NCBI GenBank assembly: GCA_963513935.1
Contig: OY740774.1
Location: 28,105,949-28,169,948 of the forward strand
Origin: Aphrophora alni
Lineage: Eukaryota > Arthropoda > Insecta > Hemiptera > Aphrophoridae
Length of the DNA stretch: 64,000 nucleotides
Reading direction: 5' to 3'
Part shown: positions 39,840-53,700 of the stretch, piece after piece
Numbering within the stretch: position 1 is the stretch's first letter
Layout: each line of letters starts with the position of its first letter
Program-made: the position numbers and the translations under genes
The notes under the pieces: model-generated
What the model was told of the DNA's origin: nothing
Database searches by the model: none
Seen by the model: the letters and a program-made list of their open reading frames with translations, nothing else

Positions 39840-39995
39840 TATAACCGACTAGAACAGCAGAGAGGAACAACAATGCTCAATAATGTCTAGTAGATAAAAG
39901 AAAAAGAGGTCATTTACCTATTGAAAATAGGTTTCACTGGATTCAAACTTGAAATCTAATTTACACTACCCCCACTCACTCATCTATACAAATTT
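39840..39995 (-). repeat. tRNA-derived SINE remnant, copy 1
   Basis: On the minus strand, AGTTTGAATCC near 39952-39962 is a diverged pol III B box. The body matches the better copy at 44365-44580: AGCAGAGAGGAACAACA, AATGTCTAGTAGAT, AAAAAGAGGTCATT. Confidence 0.55.
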
Positions 39996-42900
39996 TAACT
40001 TACTTACAAATGAGCTAGAAACTTGAGATTTGGTAAACTTATAACTTTTAGCCTGTAACCGACCGGAAAATTCCAAAAAGTTTAAATTTCAAATTTTCAA
40101 CAACCGAAAAAAATTCTAAATCTCGGACGCTACTTTAAAGTCGGTGTAAACCTTATTTTCGAGGATTGTTGTGGTTAAACGGCAAAAAACGGATTGCACC
40201 AGCAGCAATAGATTTGTGGATATCTACGCGTTTGTTTCCATGATTTGTTCGTATCTCCATCGGTTATATCGTAGTTAGAGCTAGATTTTTGATTTCAGGT
40301 AAATTTTGTACATTTTCTACAAATTATTTAATCTTTTATAGGACAGCTAGAATATAAAATTTGAGACGCTTATAATAGTTGGATGTGCCAGTTTTATGAT
40401 CCTAGATGTCCTATAAGTGTGTCAAAAGATTTATTAATATTTGGACATTATTAAGTTTTGACCTGAAACTTTGTTCCAATGTCAAACCCCTTCACCCTCC
40501 TCCCTCTCTTCACCCGGTTTGTCAAAATCCACTGGGAGTATAGACGAGGTTTCATTTAGGTTAGAAGCCCCCAACGAGCGAAGCGAGTCATTAACTTTAC
40601 ACGATTACACCCTACCAACTATTATCCCTCAGAAACTGATCTGTATTACATTACTGTTGTTGAGTTACTAATCGATACAATGACAGTTGTTAGCGGTCCA
40701 GTGTTTCATTATTGTTTACATTACTTTAAAAATAATTCCAAGATAAGAATTTAAATTATTAAAAATTGACAAAAAGTATTATTGGATAAAATACAATAAT
40801 AGTGCACCTTTCTCTGTTGACAATATTCCTGTTGTTTAAGTCAATTTGCAATTCATAATTCCATCTTCTTCTTTAATTACTTCATTTTATTGTACAATTA
40901 AATAAAATTCAAGGATTGCTAGTTTCAATTAGCTTTGGACTTGAGTTGCAAATAATATACGATTACCAGTTTAATGTACGGATGTCCGAAACGTCTTGAG
41001 GCACGACGCTAAATTTTTAACCGTTTTAAAATATTCAGAATGTGTTTCGAGTTATCTAAACTAAATATTTAAATGACGATGAATATATCATTGCCTTTTG
41101 GGGGGGAGGGCGGGGGGCATTGCGAGGTGCATCTAAAAAATTTGAAACGGTAATCCCAATTGAATGACGTTTTATTGAAAAGGTGTTTTTCAAACGAGAA
41201 TCAAAATGGCGTCAAATACATTTAACCGCAAGCCCAAATTTTTTGAAAGAGGAAATTATTTTCCCCATCTATGGGAATATTTGTATATTTTTCTTGTAAA
41301 TAATATTGAAAAGGTCTGAACTGTTTATAGTAATTAGATACGCGGTTTCAAGAAACCGTAAAAAACAGTAATTTTTGTTGAAGTTTTTAATTTTATTTGT
41401 GGTATTTTTTCTTTGTGGCTTTGTGTTACTCGATAGATGTTACAATTTTGAGTTGAACTTCATGCCGCCCTCCTTCCAAGTAGTAAGAAATGTCATTTGT
41501 TTTTAATAATGTAGTTTGAATAGCCATCGATTATATACAATATAGATTAGCCAACTCCATTATATGTTTCGAGGCTCAGAAATTAGAAGCTCTAGTGCTG
41601 TTATCTATCGGCTCACTTCAAGGACTGGAAACAGTCTTGGATGCTATAAGCCATCCGATACTAGCGAATTCTGAACTCAACCCACAAAATTACATTTGAA
41701 CTTATTGAAACTTCAATATTAAGTTATGACGACTTCTCTTTTAATATTTTAATGATGTAGTACAAAATATATTCTATAATTTCAATTTTTTCTAACTGTT
41801 AAAAACGTTATAAGATGTCCCGAGACATTTAGGACACCTGTATGATGTCCTTTCAATTTTTTGACACATTTTCTAATTTCAAAATTTGTCTATGCTTAAT
41901 AAACCTTTCAAAATATTTGGAGTTACATTGGAAAAACAAAGTCACTAAATCTCGCATCTTCGAAAAACGCAAAAAAAAAAAATAATAATAATAAAATTAA
42001 AAAAAAAAATACGATGTTTTCGAATTACAAAAAACTACAATATTGAACAAACGGTGGTACAAACTTTTTGACACACCCATTTACAAAAAAATAATCCAAA
42101 ATTTGCCCAAAACTGTCATAATATCAAAACTAAATATTATAATGTTTTTTTAAATAGGCTATAAAAATTGTGAGAAAATTTTGTTAAATGTAGCTTCTAA
42201 AACCCCGTACAAAACCTATTGCAGCCATCTTAAAAAATACGGGGATGTCCCCCTAAATATTTGATTATTTCAATGTGGGTTGATTCGATTTTGAGCAATT
42301 TTTTTTTTAATGTGATAATTTATAACCCAAATCAGAATATATATTCGTAATCAGAATGACTTCTAATTTTATTTAATACCCCTACATATAATATTTCAAA
42401 AACAAATATTTTTAAGTGGATAGTTTTTGCCCCTTAACTACTCCAATGTCATATTTTGTTACCGCTATATATGAAAGGGTCCTTGGTTTTACCCACGGAC
42501 TCTAAAACAATATGGAGCCGCCGTCACGATTTTTAGTCGATTTTATGATTATCAAACGTTTAGGTCGGGATGCATGATATTTAATTGGTAGGCGGTAACT
42601 CCCGAACATTCATTATCCCCCCACATTTTCTTTAGGAACTTGGAGGATATTTTAAAATTATTTACATTATGATTATATCAAAATTTGGAGATGTGACCAA
42701 AAATCGATCTGAGCGTCTAGGATACAGTTCAAGTGTATAGGCAGACAGACGACAAAAGTCTGTGTATAAATAACTATTTTTTTGTTTCTTGAAACGTATG
42801 TCCGCATAAATCACTCATATTTTTGCCATCATAATCTTTCTATACGCAACGTATAATGGAAGAGTATTTTTTGTGTCACAATACCTAAAATACGGCAGGT

Positions 42901-43850
42901 TTGGAAGGGAAATGTTTTAGAAAGTGGTATTGTATATCGAGGGAAAAGAAATTGACATTATTAATTCTTTATTTCGTCTTCAAGAATTCCTGTATTAAAA
43001 AGTTTTGAATTTGTAAGAGACAAATATGTTTTATGTAGACTGATAATGTTTTTCAGAATCTATTTTTCACTTTGATAATTCATTTTTTTACTTTAACTAA
43101 ATCTCCAAATAGTTTGGGAAACTTCTAGACAATTCAAGGTCGGATTAGAAAAAGCTTTCAGATTAAACTTTGTCAATTTTTATCGTACAAAAAAAGTTTG
43201 TAATTATTTTACAAAATGAATTGATTTTGATATGACCTTGGAAATAATTGCTATGCTATTTCCTCTTCGATTCTAAACACTTTTAGTCTAAAGTCTAAAA
43301 CATATTTCTTCTTATCTTTTTTTTAGATATTCGCTTTTCTCAATTTAAATGATACAGTCATTATGCGACGAGATAAAAAAATGTTGTCTCTTATCTCCAA
43401 AACTACATTAGTTTCTCTTTTACTGAAAGTGACGACAATTTCTTGACGTCATGTACCCTGAATGAATAGAACGCCTAGATTATAATGCTAAAACTACGCC
43501 CAACGTTTCATAGCCCCACGTTACATATTCATGTAGTACTACTTAAAAATAGCTTACCTTTCATAACAGTTAGGTCATGATCATAGGAAATAAGTGGTTT
43601 TATAAAATGGTTTTCGTTGAATAGTCACGAAACTCGAGCCAGTGGTTGTTTAAAATGCAATGAAATCGGTCGACTGCGGTCTTGCGTGTACATGCTTTGC
43701 GGTGAGGTTACTCAATGCTTTTGTATTATATATTTAAAAGCAGAAAAAGTCATGTTGGTAATTGTATTATTGGCTTCTGTTTGATTATTTATAGAATTTG
43801 AAATAATAGATAATTTATTGATTATTAATTGGTCGCCCATTTCAACCATT
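39996..43850. other. AT-rich intronic DNA with one family-B copy
   Basis: No gene. Holds the family-B copy at 42240-42530, a G-rich run at 41100-41118 and a small pocket at 40470-40600 with CGAGCGAAGCGAG, a string often seen in insect repeats. Confidence 0.4.
42240..42530 (-). repeat. Family B repeat, solitary copy
   Basis: Reverse complement reads GGTAAAACCAAGGACCCTTT, then GCGGTAACAAAATATGAC, GTAGTTAAGGGGCAAA and AAATAAAATTAGAAGTCATT, as in 52745-53040. Confidence 0.65.
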
Positions 43851-44054
43851 ATGTTATGTAGACGACGTTTCAAGAGTTTGTTAACAACTCAAAAATATTA
43901 TTAGTCCTTCTTTAATTAAAACTATGGTACATCTGCTACGGAGCCACGAATCCGTAATTGGGGAATGGGGGGGGGGATAATCCGCAGTGTCCGCATGTGG
44001 AACGAGACTATTTGGGAACATTTCATCGGAAACTTTAGTTTCATATCTATTTAT

Positions 44055-44335
44055 CTCCAGCTCGAAACCTCAAGGGCTCATTTTAGTGAGTACGGGGTGG
44101 CAATCCCGAGGAGTACTAGCTGGATCTACACCTTTTTTCATGTAGTCTTGGGTTAGATCCCTCTCTTTCATCTTTGCTTTCCGTTCTCTTTTGATAATTT
44201 CATGTACTTTTCCGATTTTGACGCTATTAGAGTATTCGAGGGCTAGTGGTCTTTATTTTATCTTCTTTTTTGTTGTAAGACGATGATGACCGAGAAGTTC
44301 TTCTCAATAAACCAACAACAACAAAAATTATCTCT
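44055..44335 (+). repeat. Dispersed repeat family A, copy 6 (best copy, with CAA tail)
   Basis: Full core: CAAGGGCTCATTTTAGTGAG, GGCAATCCCGAGGAGTACTA, GCTGGATCTACACCTTTTTT, CATGTAGTCTTGGGTTAGAT, CCCTCTCTTTCATC, GACGCTATTAGAGTATTCGA, GGTCTTTATTTTAT. It then ends in CAACAACAACAAAAA. The simple CAA tail and ~260-base length suggest a SINE or the 3' end of a LINE. I see no A/B boxes, so its origin is open. Confidence 0.75.
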
Positions 44336-44364
44336 TCAATATTTAACATATTGACACAGAAAAT

Positions 44365-44580
44365 ATAAACATTACTACGCAGTAAATTGACTGGAACATC
44401 AGGGAGGAACAACAGTGACCAGTAATTTCTCGCGTATATCAACGAAAAAGAAGTCATTACAATACTGCGGGTGGGCTTTTTGAATGCACCGTACAAATAA
44501 AAATCGACCTGTTCTAGATTCGAACCTGGAGCTTTTAAATGTATACCCTGTTGCTCTATCAACATAGATCTATTTCTCGT
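44365..44580 (-). repeat. tRNA-derived SINE, copy 2
   Basis: On the minus strand, the A-box region GTTGATAGAGCAA (44563-44551) and a perfect B box AGGTTCGAATC (44527-44517) sit at tRNA-like spacing. The arrangement resembles a degraded tRNA followed by an unrelated body (AAGAAGTCATTAC, CAGGGAGGAACAACAGT reversed). It abuts family A copy 6. A further body fragment lies at 44655-44720. Confidence 0.65.
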
Positions 44581-44720
44581 GAACTACCCTGTATTACATT
44601 TTTTACTGACCTATTGTTTGATTACTTTGCCTAGTGAATATGAACAGTATAACATTTTAAAATAACGGAACAGCAGAGAGGACCGATAGTGACATTGTCA
44701 GTAATGCCTAAGAGCTTTAT

Positions 44721-46070
44721 TTGATGCAGTTGGACTCTAATGAACGACACAAAAAAATGATATATGCAAAACTCAAAAATTCAGAATTATAGCTTACAGT
44801 TGTTCATGTAGAAGTTTAGTAAAAGTGTTAATGGAAAATATTATTAAATCTTAATAAGATTAAGATTAACGTTTGATAAAATTTAGTAATACTGAGATTC
44901 AGAAAGCAGAGTATGGGTTTTTTAATTTTTTTTTTTTTTTTTTTTTTTTAGAAAATTATTTTTCAAAACTGGTAAAAACTTAACAATTTTATTTGTTTCC
45001 AATTATTGAATGGATTTTAAAATATTCTCTTTTTACATAAATTTTACCTCAATTACATAACTTTAAATAACAAAATTTATTCATTCTACTTATTGGTTAC
45101 TCACCAGGTCAAAAATACACGAATTAATAAATATATGTTTACATTTTATACATAAATACACTTTTTAAGATAAATTTGATTTAAAAGTAAATTATCCCAC
45201 TTACTATCTTTTTTTAAAGTTCTTAAGTTATTTTTATTTACTTATTAGGCCTAGTAAGTTTGTAATTTTGATGTTTTCATTAAATATCTGTTATTTTCGA
45301 GATTCTTGAAACGCCAAAAATTGCATTTCAAATTCAATTTAATAGAAGAAACATTTAAAAGTTTTTTTTTTAATGAAATACATATAACTTAAATACCCTC
45401 TACTCTCTTGCCACTATTTATTATGTTTATATTTTGCCATGTTTTTTGGTTTATAAAAAACCAAGTCCTAAACTATAAAAATTTTAATGAATTAAAAAAA
45501 TTAAATGTATAGTGTAAGCATGTTTTTTGATACACTCTATATGTGTGAATAATTGTGAATTAATGTTATTTTCAAACTTGTGAAGCTTTAATAAAAAATA
45601 ATTGAAGTTTCATATTAAAGCTGGACAATCTTAGCCTGCCAAACCAGTATAGGAATACAGAGTTGTAGTTTTAGTTTATAAAAACTGAATTTAAAAATGG
45701 ATAGAAGACTGAACATTTTCCTGTTAATTCTCCAAAGGGTGTAACAACAAATATTCAAATGTACAAATTTGAGAAAAATATATTGTTTTCGTAAAAAAAA
45801 AAAAAAAAAAAGTCTTCTGAAAAACTTAAAGTTCATAAACGACTTAGCTCTGTTTAATGTCATGTCATGGTCCATAACTTAATTCAAAAAATGTTAATCA
45901 GATTTATGGTTTGAGCATATATTGCGACACACCATAATGTATATATATATGTGTATACAATTAAGAACGAATATTATTTTCAAACGATCTAATTTTATAG
46001 ATGTAGGCTTATTTCATTTTCTGCCATAGAAGATATTTTAAGGGTTAATTTTATATTAGAAATGTTAACA
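44721..46070. other. AT-rich intronic DNA with a T24 run
   Basis: No gene. Poly-T at 44926-44949 and poly-A at 45796-45811 are the only notable features. Confidence 0.4.
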
Positions 46071-47999
46071 AAAATTGAAGTTCGTTTATATTGCTGAGGG
46101 TAACGATTCAGTTTAGTGAAGTTCAGAATAGTGCAGCGTTGCTTCATGATCAAAGGATAGGGATTTCATAAGTACTTTACAGGACAAATAAACTTCGTAA
46201 AAATTGAAGTTCGTTTATATTGCTGAGGGTAACGATTCAGTTGAGTGAAGTTCAGAATAGTGCAGCGTTGCTTCATGATCAAAGGATAGGGATTTCATAA
46301 GTACTTTACAGGACAAATAAACTTCGTAAAAATTGAAGTTCGTTTATATTGCTGAGGGTAACGATTCAGTTGAGTGAAGTTCAGAATAGTGCAGCGTTGC
46401 TTCATGATCAAAGGATAGGGATTTCATAAGTACTTTACAGGACAAATAAACTTCGTAAAAATTGAAGTTCGTTTATATTGCTGAGGGTAACGATTCAGTT
46501 TAGTGAAGTTCAGGATAGTGCAGCGTTGCTTCATGATCAAAGGATAGGGATTTCATAAGTACTTTACAGGACAAATAAACTTCGTAAAAATTGAAGTTCG
46601 TTTATATTGCTGAGGGTAACGATTCAGTTTAGTGAAGTTCAGGATAGTGCAGCGTTGCTTCATGATCAAAGGATAGGGATTTCATAAGTACTTTACAGGA
46701 CAAATAAACTTCGTAAAAATTGAAGTTCGTTTATATTGCCGAATGTAAAGATTCAGTTGAGTGAAGTTCAGGATAGTGTAGCGTTGCTTCATGATCAAAG
46801 GATAGGATTTCATAAGTACTTTACAGGACAAATAAACTTCGTAAAAATTGAAGTTCGTTTATATTGCTGAGGGTAACGATTCAGTTTAGTGAAGTTCAGG
46901 ATAGTGCAGCGTTGCTTCATGATCAAAGGATAGGATTTCATAAGTACTTTACAGGACAAATAAACTTCGTAAAAATTGAAGTTCGTTTATATTGCTGAGG
47001 GTAACGATTCAGTTTAGTGAAGTTCAGGATAGTGTAGCGTTGCTTCATGATCAAAGGATAGGATTTCATAAGTACTTTACAGGACAAATAAACTTCGTAA
47101 AAATTGAAGTTCGTTTATATTGCTGAGGGTAACGATTCAGTTTAGTGAAGTTCAGGATAGTGTAGCGTTGCTTCATGATCAAAGGATAGGGATTTCATAA
47201 GTACTTTACAGGACAAATAAACTTCGTAAAAATTGAAGTTCGTTTATATTGCCGAATGTAAAGATTCAGTTGAGTGAAGTTCAGGATAGTGTAGCGTTGC
47301 TTCATGATCAAAGGATAGGATTTCATAAGTACTTTACAGGACAAATAAACTTCGTAAAAATTGAAGTTCGTTTATATTGCCGAATGTAAAGATTCAGTTG
47401 AGTGAAGTTCAGGATAGTGCAGCGTTGCTTCATGATCAAAGGATAGGGATTTCATAAGTACTTTACAGGACAAATAAACTTCGTAAAAATTGAAGTTCGT
47501 TTATATTGCCGAATGTAAAGATTCAGTTGAGTGAAGTTCAGGATAGTGTAGCGTTGCTTCATGATCAAAGGATAGGATTTCATAAGTACTTTACAGGACA
47601 AATAAACTTCGTAAAAATTGAAGTTCGTTTATATTGCTGAGGGTAACGATTCAGTTTAGTGAAGTTCAGGATAGTGCAGCGTTGCTTCATGATCAAAGGA
47701 TAGGGATTTCATAAGTACTTTACAGGACAAATAAACTTCGTAAAAATTGAAGTTCGTTTATATTGCCGAATGTAAAGATTCAGTTGAGTGAAGTTCAGGA
47801 TAGTGTAGCGTTGCTTCATGATCAAAGGATAGGATTTCATAAGTACTTTACAGGACAAATAAACTTCGTAAAAATTGAATTTCGGTTATATTGCCGAGTG
47901 TAAAGATTCAGTTGAGTGAAGTTCAGGATAGTGTAGCGTTGCTTCATGATCAAAGGATAGGATTTCATAAGTACTTTACAGGACAAATAAACTTCGTAA
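46071..47999 (+). repeat. 129-bp tandem satellite, 15 copies
   Basis: AAAATTGAAGTTCGTTTATA starts at 46071, 46200, 46329, 46458, 46587, 46716, 46844, 46972, 47100, 47229, 47357, 47486, 47614, 47743 and 47871. Period is 129, or 128 where one G of GATAGGGATTT is lost. Two subtypes (GCTGAGGGTAACGATT and GCCGAATGTAAAGATT) are interspersed: GAGGG in copies 1-5, 7-9 and 13; GAATG/GAGTG in 6, 10-12, 14 and 15. No inverted terminal repeats were found around this array. Confidence 0.97.
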
Positions 48000-49074
48000 T
48001 GGCATAACTAACAAATAGGGAAATAAAATTAACAAATCATCACCTTTTACATTTAACCCAATCAGACACGATTTGTACTGATTTGAGTTGTGAGTCATAA
48101 AAAATATGAACAATATTTAAATAAAATAAGTAAACTTTATTACTGCCTGAAATAAACTTTATTTTGCGTGTTAAAGATTTCCGTTTATTTAATCTTTTAA
48201 GATTTTAAATTATAAATTTAGATTCGAGAAAAGAAACAAAACAAAGAGTCTGTTTGCAAAACCTTGGAAATGTGCGTATATACTGTATCCAAACTGTCTC
48301 AAAAATGTCGGTCAAAGTTAAACTAATATACAGACTTTAATGTTATTATTGACCTCTATCTAAGTTTTCCCATTATTTCAAATAGAGAAGTGACTTTACA
48401 TCAAAAATGTCAGCCAAATTAAAAATAATATACAGACTTCAATGTTATTATTGAGCTTTATTTGAGTTTTCCCATTACCTCTATTTTGTGAAGTTTTGTA
48501 AATTGAAACCATATCATAGTCTATATGCTGCGGAATATTGTGTGTGTGTTGTAGTAAATTACCAGGAATCAATATTTTTATTTTATACCCATATCTCTAC
48601 TGTTTGTCATCATTCAATAAAAATAAAGTTATAACTCAGCATAAAAAGATATAATTTTTTTTTCAAGCCAACGGTATTAAAATTACGTGATGTACAAAAT
48701 TTTAAGTGAAGGGTTAATTAAGTGTAAAAATATACGGTGTTCGTGGTATAATGGAAACTAACAGTATTAAACTTTCTACAAATGTTGGTATTAACATTTC
48801 ACGCGTTCTACTTTTTTGTATTATGTTTATATTTTCATGTTTGGACGTTGGTTTATATTAACCCTTTTCTTTATTTTGATATCCAGAATAATCTCATAAA
48901 TCTTGCCACTCCATTGAACATCCTGTGTTTTCTTCAAACTCAATATAGTGATATGTCGTGGATTTTGTTACACTGTATCGATTAAGATATTCTTCATCTC
49001 ACTACGATAACAGTTTACAAGATAAAGCCTCAAAATTTGAAGTAATCGACATATTTGTAATAATTTTAAATTCC
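48000..49074. other. Non-coding, includes a 102-bp tandem duplication
   Basis: Two direct copies at 48299-48480, with AAAAATGTCNGNCAAA, ATATACAGACTTNAATGTTA and AGTTTTCCCATTA recurring 102 bases apart. Remainder is AT-rich without a gene. Confidence 0.7.
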
Positions 49075-50473
49075 CGACATATGTATTCTTTAAGGTACTG
49101 AGTTCAGATTTGACTCTTGGTTCCCTTAAACTATTAAAATAACCTCAAAATGTTGAACATTTTTCATACAAAACAATATGCCTTCCCCGTCTTTCTGTCT
49201 CTTAAAAAACAAAACAAAAACATATAAGGTGATCTAATTTCATTTAAAAACATAAGATATATACGTTTAAATGTTAAAATAAATTAAAGGCTTGATTTTT
49301 CTGCGCGATCATCCCTGGATGTGTACGCCAACCCTTATTTGTGGTCACTAAATCATAAATTTCCATTCTTCGGTAGTTTCAGTAACGTTTCATTGCGCAA
49401 CATTGAATATTGAAATTGAAAATTACGCTGAACTAAACTGAAATAGGGACGTACCCGAGTTTTACATCTCGGATGATAGAATGAATTATGATAATATCGC
49501 TATGACTAATTACAGAGTCCAATTACATGCGTTATCAATATTAAACCATACAGTTGCATATTGTGTATCGACTGTGTTTGTTACGTGTTTCCTGAGTGCA
49601 TGAATAATTCTTTTGTAAAAATGGTTCCATTTCATAATTCGTTTCTAAATTTAACCAACTATCAATGAAACGGCATCGTTCTTACTCATGTTTGTCCATT
49701 AAGTCTACATGTGTTATTGAAATTGGATTACAATTATTAGAGCGTTTACTATTTATTTTGTTGTAGATGATAACTCGATCTCTTGAAATGATTATACATT
49801 TGGTATGTAGTGGCGCTTGACCTTCATCGGGCAAACAGGTTCCCGTCACTTTTTAGTGGTGGGGGGAGCGAGTGAGTCAGTGTTCCGCCCTACTTTCGTC
49901 AGTGCGTTTCTAAAAAAGTGTATTACGAACAACCTCCCCACTCCAAGCCATACAGCCCTCCCTCCAAGCGCCACCACTTAACAAATCTCCCATTGAATGA
50001 AAATATAATTTTTCAGAACAATCACCGTCTTCAGTTATTTACAAGTACATATAATTGTATGACACTGTACCTGATGAGACAAGACCATTGTTCACACAGA
50101 TATTTAGCTACTCAATTTAGTAATTGTAAAAAATTCTTGTTCAATTACACCATAATAGAAGCAAATTAAATACAAAAAGAGACAAATCAATATAATGCTG
50201 TGACCAACGCATAAAAATAGTTGTACTAAGAAAAATTTTAATTTTAATTTAATAAAATTAATTTTGAACTGTTCTCTAAAACATTCCTGCAGAAAGTTCT
50301 TATAACTCGACCAAAAAATGTAAATCTTCTTCCCTTATTACTTGTTTTATTGTTTTCTTTATGTGCAACCATCATAGGTTATATAACAAAGATTATTTAA
50401 ATAGTTACACGGTTTTGTTCTCTCTGCCTAAAATCTGATATATCGTTTATGTAACTTGTTTGTGGTTTCAAGT

Positions 50474-50722
50474 CGGTGGACGGTCTCAGGTGGGGGAATT
50501 GAATCGCCTGCTAGGTTACCAGATCTATTTATTTTGGGTTTTTTTTTTAAAACAACAGGTTTATCAGACTAAACCTAGTGACATAAATGAACTGACAAAT
50601 CGGATAATTAGAGAAGCTGCTCTCATTAGTCCTGATGTGATAGGCAATGTATGAAAGGTTACTGTGCAAAATTACCACACTGCCAAACTGCACAAGGAAA
50701 AGATTTTGGACATTTATTGTAT
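50474..50722 (+). pseudogene. Dead Tc1/mariner (IS630)-type transposase, C-terminal fragment
   Basis: Translation in one frame from 50474 gives RWTVSGGGIESPARLPDL, matching the GG.I.WPARSPDLTP.DF segment that carries the last catalytic Asp of many insect Tc1/mariner-like transposases; here that Asp position is destroyed (DLFILG). After a frameshift in a T9 run the second frame reads KQQVYQTKPSDINELTNRI and IREAALISPDVIGNV, typical of the region following. A TGA and another frameshift follow, then CQTAQGKDFGHLL, matching the CQ...G..FEHLL terminus. At least two frameshifts and a stop make it non-functional. No N-terminal part is visible, and nothing nearby pairs as its terminal repeats. Confidence 0.65.
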
Positions 50723-52744
50723 AACTCTGAAATAAGAAAAATCTTAAATTTTGGGTCATTCTGTATAAGGAAAATTATATTTCCATCTTATGTTTATTAA
50801 TCTATGTCCTAGACTTTTATATTAGTATGGTTACCTAAACTTATATTATTGGATAATAAACAAAAGTAAAATTTGGTTCAAACAATTTGCGTAATTAAGA
50901 AATATGTAGGCTTACTTTTGTACTTTTTAGAACACCCTGTGTCGGATATGTAATTTCCAATACATCTTGGCTTAGTTTACATCATAAGAACGAATGAATA
51001 AATCATTATTCACTCAGACATGCAAAGAATGTTTAATATTTTGTTTACAAAATTACGAATTTTAAAACGCCATAATCCAGTTGTTATTAAAGATAAATTA
51101 AAAATTACATATTCCTTTTTTAAGTTTTATAAATTGACCTTTTTTTTAATGTGTAACAATAATAATAGCGTTAGGACTAAAAACATATTAATAATTTTTA
51201 AAAAATTAGAAAAAATGCGATTTTTTGATTTTGGAACACCCTGTATATCCTACTAAACTTTTGTACCACCCTGTAGATAGGTCAGGTGAACATTTTTTAA
51301 AAATAAAAGGTGGAACATCTTTCCATCTAAAGCAGTTCTTAAAATATCAAGCCGTTTCCATACTTTTCTAACACCCTGTATATTCATCAACGACTTAGAA
51401 TAAAATGTTAACAATAGTTGGATTGTTTACGTTTCCAACGAGGAGCGGCAGAACGACTACTAAGAAAATGTCACTGAATAAACAAAACCATAAAACTAAT
51501 TTATTATTATCATGAATGAATTTTGTACAGTTTATGATGTAGTAAATACTTGTATATAAATCCGTCTATTCACGAGTTTTTAATTTCTTTTCAAATAAAT
51601 AAAGTCCAGTGAATCATTATGGAGAATGTAGGGATTTCAGTAAATTGTTAAATTAGGACTTTCATTCCCTTCTTCCTTTCACAATTTAATCTACTAAATC
51701 TGACGTATTAGAGCTCAGTAACTCTGGGATTTATAGTTTACCCAATTAACCAATTGAATTACAAAATTTACAACGCAAATTAAATTTATTGTAGTATGTT
51801 CCTTGTATTGGAGAACGCTAAGTGTAAAATACATGCATAATTGACAAAAGGTCAATGGGAGTACAACACATGTAAAGCAAATGATTTGTGTCATACATAC
51901 AATCCGATATAGCGGTTTTTATTAACATAATTACCTGACGGTCATATCAATTTATCCTGGAATGGAGTCGTATAGAAAGTTAACTGGAAATAAACAACAG
52001 GTGTAGTCTGCGACCGATGTCATTTCGGTTTTGTTTTATTTAATGCAATATAAAATATGTATTCTTAAATTTGTGTTTCTGATGGCAATGTATGTAAAGC
52101 GTTTCTGATATTTTTGTTCTTAGAATGTGAAACATGCAAGCTTCTCAGGTTAATTGTGATGTGGGGAACGCGTGTTACGTGTGTAACCTAATTAATATCT
52201 TTTTTGCTTGCCGTTACTGGGAAATACATCTATTTCATAACTTGTAGTCTATTCATGTTATAAATTAGTTAAATTACAGAAAATGAATTAACTTGAAGTA
52301 AAACGAAATTTCAACGGTGTCTTTGCCATTGTTATTATTATTATAGTTGTGAAATATTTATTAAATGACCAGATGAATATTTTATATAATAATTTACATC
52401 ATTTTAACAGAGCTGTCAAAATCCGCAAGCAAGTTTTCAATCGATACTGTCACTAGGGTTGCTAACATCCATTAGCAAGCTTCCAACTTTTCCTGAAAGA
52501 CACTAATACCGTAAGAATCCTAGTCATTTCTTATAAAGAACGGTACAATTGTTGGCATAAAATGTGTTTAAAAGTGTCATATGACAAGAAGGAGGAAGTC
52601 GTATTTATTGTAGGCTACAAGGAAATGTTTTTAGAAAAGTACCCACTCCCACCTCTTCGTCCATCCGGGAAATAATGTAACTGGAAGTGTCACTTTGATA
52701 AAAAAAGCTACAGTAATACTTAACGTTCCTGTATTTGACTTTCA

Positions 52745-53700
52745 TTTTTAGGGCCCGTAGTTAAAACCAAGGACCCTTACAACTTGTCTGTCTCTCTGTA
52801 AGTCGCAACCAGTCTATACAGATAAGACGATAAATTTTATATATTTCAAACTTTGTATTTATATTTTTTGTGTTGTCCCACACATAGGAAAAATATTACG
52901 GTAACAAAAAATGACCTTGGGGTAGTTAAAGGGCAGAAACTGTTGAGTTAATAATTTTTGTTTGGAATGTTATGTGCGGCTGAGTATCAAATAAAATTAG
53001 AAGTTATTCTGATTACGAATATGCATGTTTATTTGGAGAAGGGGAAAAAAAAAATTGTCGACTAGGCCAATTTTAAAATGTTAGATATCATGTCCTACCT
53101 CTATCTTGAACAGATGACCTTCAAATTTGGAAAAAAAAATTGGGTTTGAAATTAAATTACAGTACCAAATCGTATATTATTTTGTATCATGAATAGAACT
53201 CAATTTAACCCATACGTACAAAGAAAAATACCTAGCGTATACATTTTCCCAACAGTTTTTGTGATATGTGAGACAAACAATTCAATAGCTATAAAAGATG
53301 GATTGGACGTTTATTGATTTCTCTTTATTAGGGTCCGTATGTAAAAACCAAGGACCCTTACAATTTAACGCACTTGTCTGTATGTCACAACCAGTCTACA
53401 CAGATAAGACGATAAAATCTTTAAATTTTGCATTTATATTCTTTATATAAAATAATATAATATAGGAAAAATATACCGGTAGAAAAAAAATACCGTTGAC
53501 CTTAGGGTAGTTAAGGGTGATAGATAGTGTTGAAAATTTTATTTTTGGAAATATTACGTGCGGATTAAATAAAACTAATAGTTATTCTGATTTCAAATGT
53601 AGGTTTATTTGACAAACAATATCGTACGTTGGCTCTAGACCACTTAAAAAGATAATAACTGTCCCCATATGCCTACATATATGCTAAGGTGTGTGGATAT
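52745..53700 (+). repeat. Family B repeat, tandem dimer-like array
   Basis: CCGTAGTTAAAACCAAGGAC at 52753 recurs at 53335, a spacing of about 585. Between lie AAATAAAATTAGAAGTTATT, the AGGCCAATTTTAAAATGT-like block and TTGATTTCTCTTTATTAGGG. The same module order occurs in the arms of the 8745-10590 foldback element. Confidence 0.75.
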
